From an uncultured Nocardioides sp. (GTDB lineage: Bacteria; Actinomycetota; Actinomycetes; Propionibacteriales; Nocardioidaceae), in contig CADCUM010000035.1 in assembly GCA_902805885.1 (NCBI GenBank), forward strand, positions 1 to 44,365: DNA of 44,365 nt. The letters are read 5' to 3'. Below the pieces are notes generated by a model. It saw only the letters and a list, made by a program, of their open reading frames with translations. It did not search any database and had not been told where the DNA came from. The position numbers and the translations under genes are program-made. Of the stretch, positions 43,019-44,365 are shown in pieces (position 1 is the stretch's first letter; each line of letters starts with the position of its first letter).

Positions 43019-44365
43019 TCAGCGGGTGATGGCGGCGACCAGCTGTTGCGCGGTGTCGCAGCGGTCGATGAGATCCCCCACGTGGGCACGGGTTCCGCGC
43101 AGCGGGTCGATGGTGGGCACGCGCTGCAGGGACTCGCGACCGGGGAGGTCGAAGATCACGGAGTCCCACGACGCGGCGGCGACGGAGTCGGCGTACTTGT
43201 CGAGGCACCGGCCCCGGAAGTAGGCGCGGGTGTCCTCCGGCGGGTGGTGCATCGCGTCCTCCACCATCGCGTCGTCGAGCAGCCGCTCGATCCGGCCCGA
43301 GGCGACGAGCCGCTGGTAGAGCCCCTTGTCGGGGCGGAGGTCGGCGTACTGCAGGTCGATGAGGTGGAGCTTCGCGTCGTCCCAGTCGAGGCCGTCGCGG
43401 TCGCGGTACTGGGTCAGCAGCTTCAGCTTGGCGACCCAGTCGAGCTCCCGCGCACACTCGAAGGGATCGCGCTCGAGGCGGGTGAGCACGGACTCCCAGC
43501 GCTCCAGCACGTCGGTCGTCTGGGCGTCGGCGTCGGCACCGAGCCGGTCCTCGACGTACTTCCGCGCGAGGTCGAGGTACTCCAGCTGCAGCTGGACGGC
43601 GGTGAGCTTGCGGCCGTCCCGCAGGGACACGAGCTGCGTGAGCGTGGGGTCGTGCGACACCTCGCGCAGGGCGCGCACCGGCCCCTCGACCGCGAGGTCG
43701 GCGTCGATGAAGCGGTCCTCGATCATCGCCAGCACCAGCGAGGTGGTGCCGACCTTGAGGTAGGTCGAGACCTCCGCGAGGTTCGCGTCGCCGATGATCA
43801 CGTGCAGGCGGCGGTAGAGCTCGGGGTCGGCGTGCGGCTCGTCGCGGGTGTTGATGATGGGCCGCTTGAGGGTCGTCTCGAGCCCGACCTCGACCTCGAA
43901 GTAGTCGGCCCGCTGGCTCACCTGGAACCCGTGCTCACGCCCGTCCTGCCCGATCCCGACGCGGCCGGCGCCGGTGACGACCTGCCGCGAGACGAAGAAC
44001 GGCGTCAGGTGCCGGACGATGTCGGCGAACGGCGTCGACCGCCGCATGAGGTAGTTCTCGTGGGTGCCGTAGGAGGCGCCCTTGTTGTCGGTGTTGTTCT
44101 TGTAGAGCATGATCGGCGCCCCGGCTCCGGGGAGCGTCGCCGCCATCCGGGAGGCGTCGAGCATGATCTGCTCGCCGGCCTTGTCCCAGCGCACGATGTC
44201 GAGGGGCGTCGTGACCTCCGGCGTCGAGTACTCCGGGTGCGCGTGGTCGACGTAGAGGCGGGCGCCGTTGGTCAGGATGACGTTGGCGAGCCCGAGGTCC
44301 TCGTCGGTCAGCTGGGTAGGGTCGGCGACCTCGCGCGACATGTCGAACCCGCGCGCGTCGGGCCC
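43019..44365 (-). CDS. dop: Pup deamidase/depupylase Dop, partial (N-terminus beyond the right edge)
   Basis: The last 448 or so residues of Dop, the PafA paralogue that deamidates Pup's C-terminal Gln and also removes Pup from substrates. Visible are [19 protein letters not shown] with the catalytic Asp, the [18 protein letters not shown] block, [23 protein letters not shown] and the C-terminal [16 protein letters not shown]. The frame stays open to the window edge (reading ...GPDARGFD before MSREVADP), so the ATG at 44341 is internal and the true start with GTETEYG lies outside. Confidence 0.96.
   Translation of the reverse strand, partial: GPDARGFDMSREVADPTQLTDEDLGLANVILTNGARLYVDHAHPEYSTPEVTTPLDIVRWDKAGEQIMLDASRMAATLPGAGAPIMLYKNNTDNKGASYGTHENYLMRRSTPFADIVRHLTPFFVSRQVVTGAGRVGIGQDGREHGFQVSQRADYFEVEVGLETTLKRPIINTRDEPHADPELYRRLHVIIGDANLAEVSTYLKVGTTSLVLAMIEDRFIDADLAVEGPVRALREVSHDPTLTQLVSLRDGRKLTAVQLQLEYLDLARKYVEDRLGADADAQTTDVLERWESVLTRLERDPFECARELDWVAKLKLLTQYRDRDGLDWDDAKLHLIDLQYADLRPDKGLYQRLVASGRIERLLDDAMVEDAMHHPPEDTRAYFRGRCLDKYADSVAAASWDSVIFDLPGRESLQRVPTIDPLRGTRAHVGDLIDRCDTAQQLVAAITR

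Overview
The window reads as chromosomal DNA of a high-GC actinobacterium. The lineage markers are the Pup-proteasome genes (dop, pup, prcB, prcA, pafA), RbpA, a SigR/SigH-type promoter, PafBC, HelY beside TatAC, frequent GTG starts and 4-bp ATGA/GTGA gene overlaps. The mix fits the Nocardioidaceae (Nocardioides-like), but that placement is inference; no rRNA or tRNA gene is visible. There is no sign of phage, IS elements, CRISPR or recent transfer.

Layout. 1-1.35 kb: a SigE-family ECF sigma factor with a coupled single-pass membrane partner that runs off the left edge, preceded by a possibly frameshifted remnant. 1.35-7.2 kb: a small unknown protein, an AadA-like nucleotidyltransferase, and three GGDEF proteins (membrane-GGEEF, GAF-GADEF, sensor-PAS-GGDEF) with no phosphodiesterase. 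7.25-15.9 kb: housekeeping and stress genes, namely a short UvrA-like ATPase, a PNPOx-fold protein, an SRPBCC protein, a DinB protein, a YcaQ/AlkX-type DNA glycosylase homologue, a 48-aa Cys-rich protein, a PhoD-like phosphatase and a zinc alcohol dehydrogenase. 15.9-20.6 kb: an XRE-MurA fusion behind a perfect palindrome, a zinc-ribbon protein, a GDPD, a UMF1/Atg22-type MFS transporter, and rbpA behind a perfect SigR-type promoter. 20.6-23.4 kb: lnt, ppm and fxsA in one overlapping minus-strand unit.

23.8-29.9 kb holds most of the lysine aminomutase catabolic pathway. KamA (plus strand) makes beta-lysine. KamD/KamE, Kdd and Kal (minus strand, overlapping) take it through 3,5-diaminohexanoate to 5-amino-3-oxohexanoate and, after a cleavage step, to crotonyl-CoA. 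The cleavage enzyme Kce is not in the window. An Lrp/AsnC regulator sits next to kamA and may control the locus.

29.4-44.4 kb is a minus-strand block whose gene order resembles the M. tuberculosis proteasome/tat region: dop (cut by the right edge), pup, prcB, prcA, pafA, an FKBP lipoprotein, pafB, pafC, tatA, tatC, a small unknown, a diacylglycerol kinase, helY, a 5'-3' exonuclease and the Lrp gene. Pup is made ending in GGQ, so Dop deamidation followed by PafA ligation to substrates is implied. The proteasomal ATPase (Mpa/ARC) lies outside the window. Several intergenic gaps carry long perfect palindromes of one related family (17.5, 29.4 and 43.0 kb).
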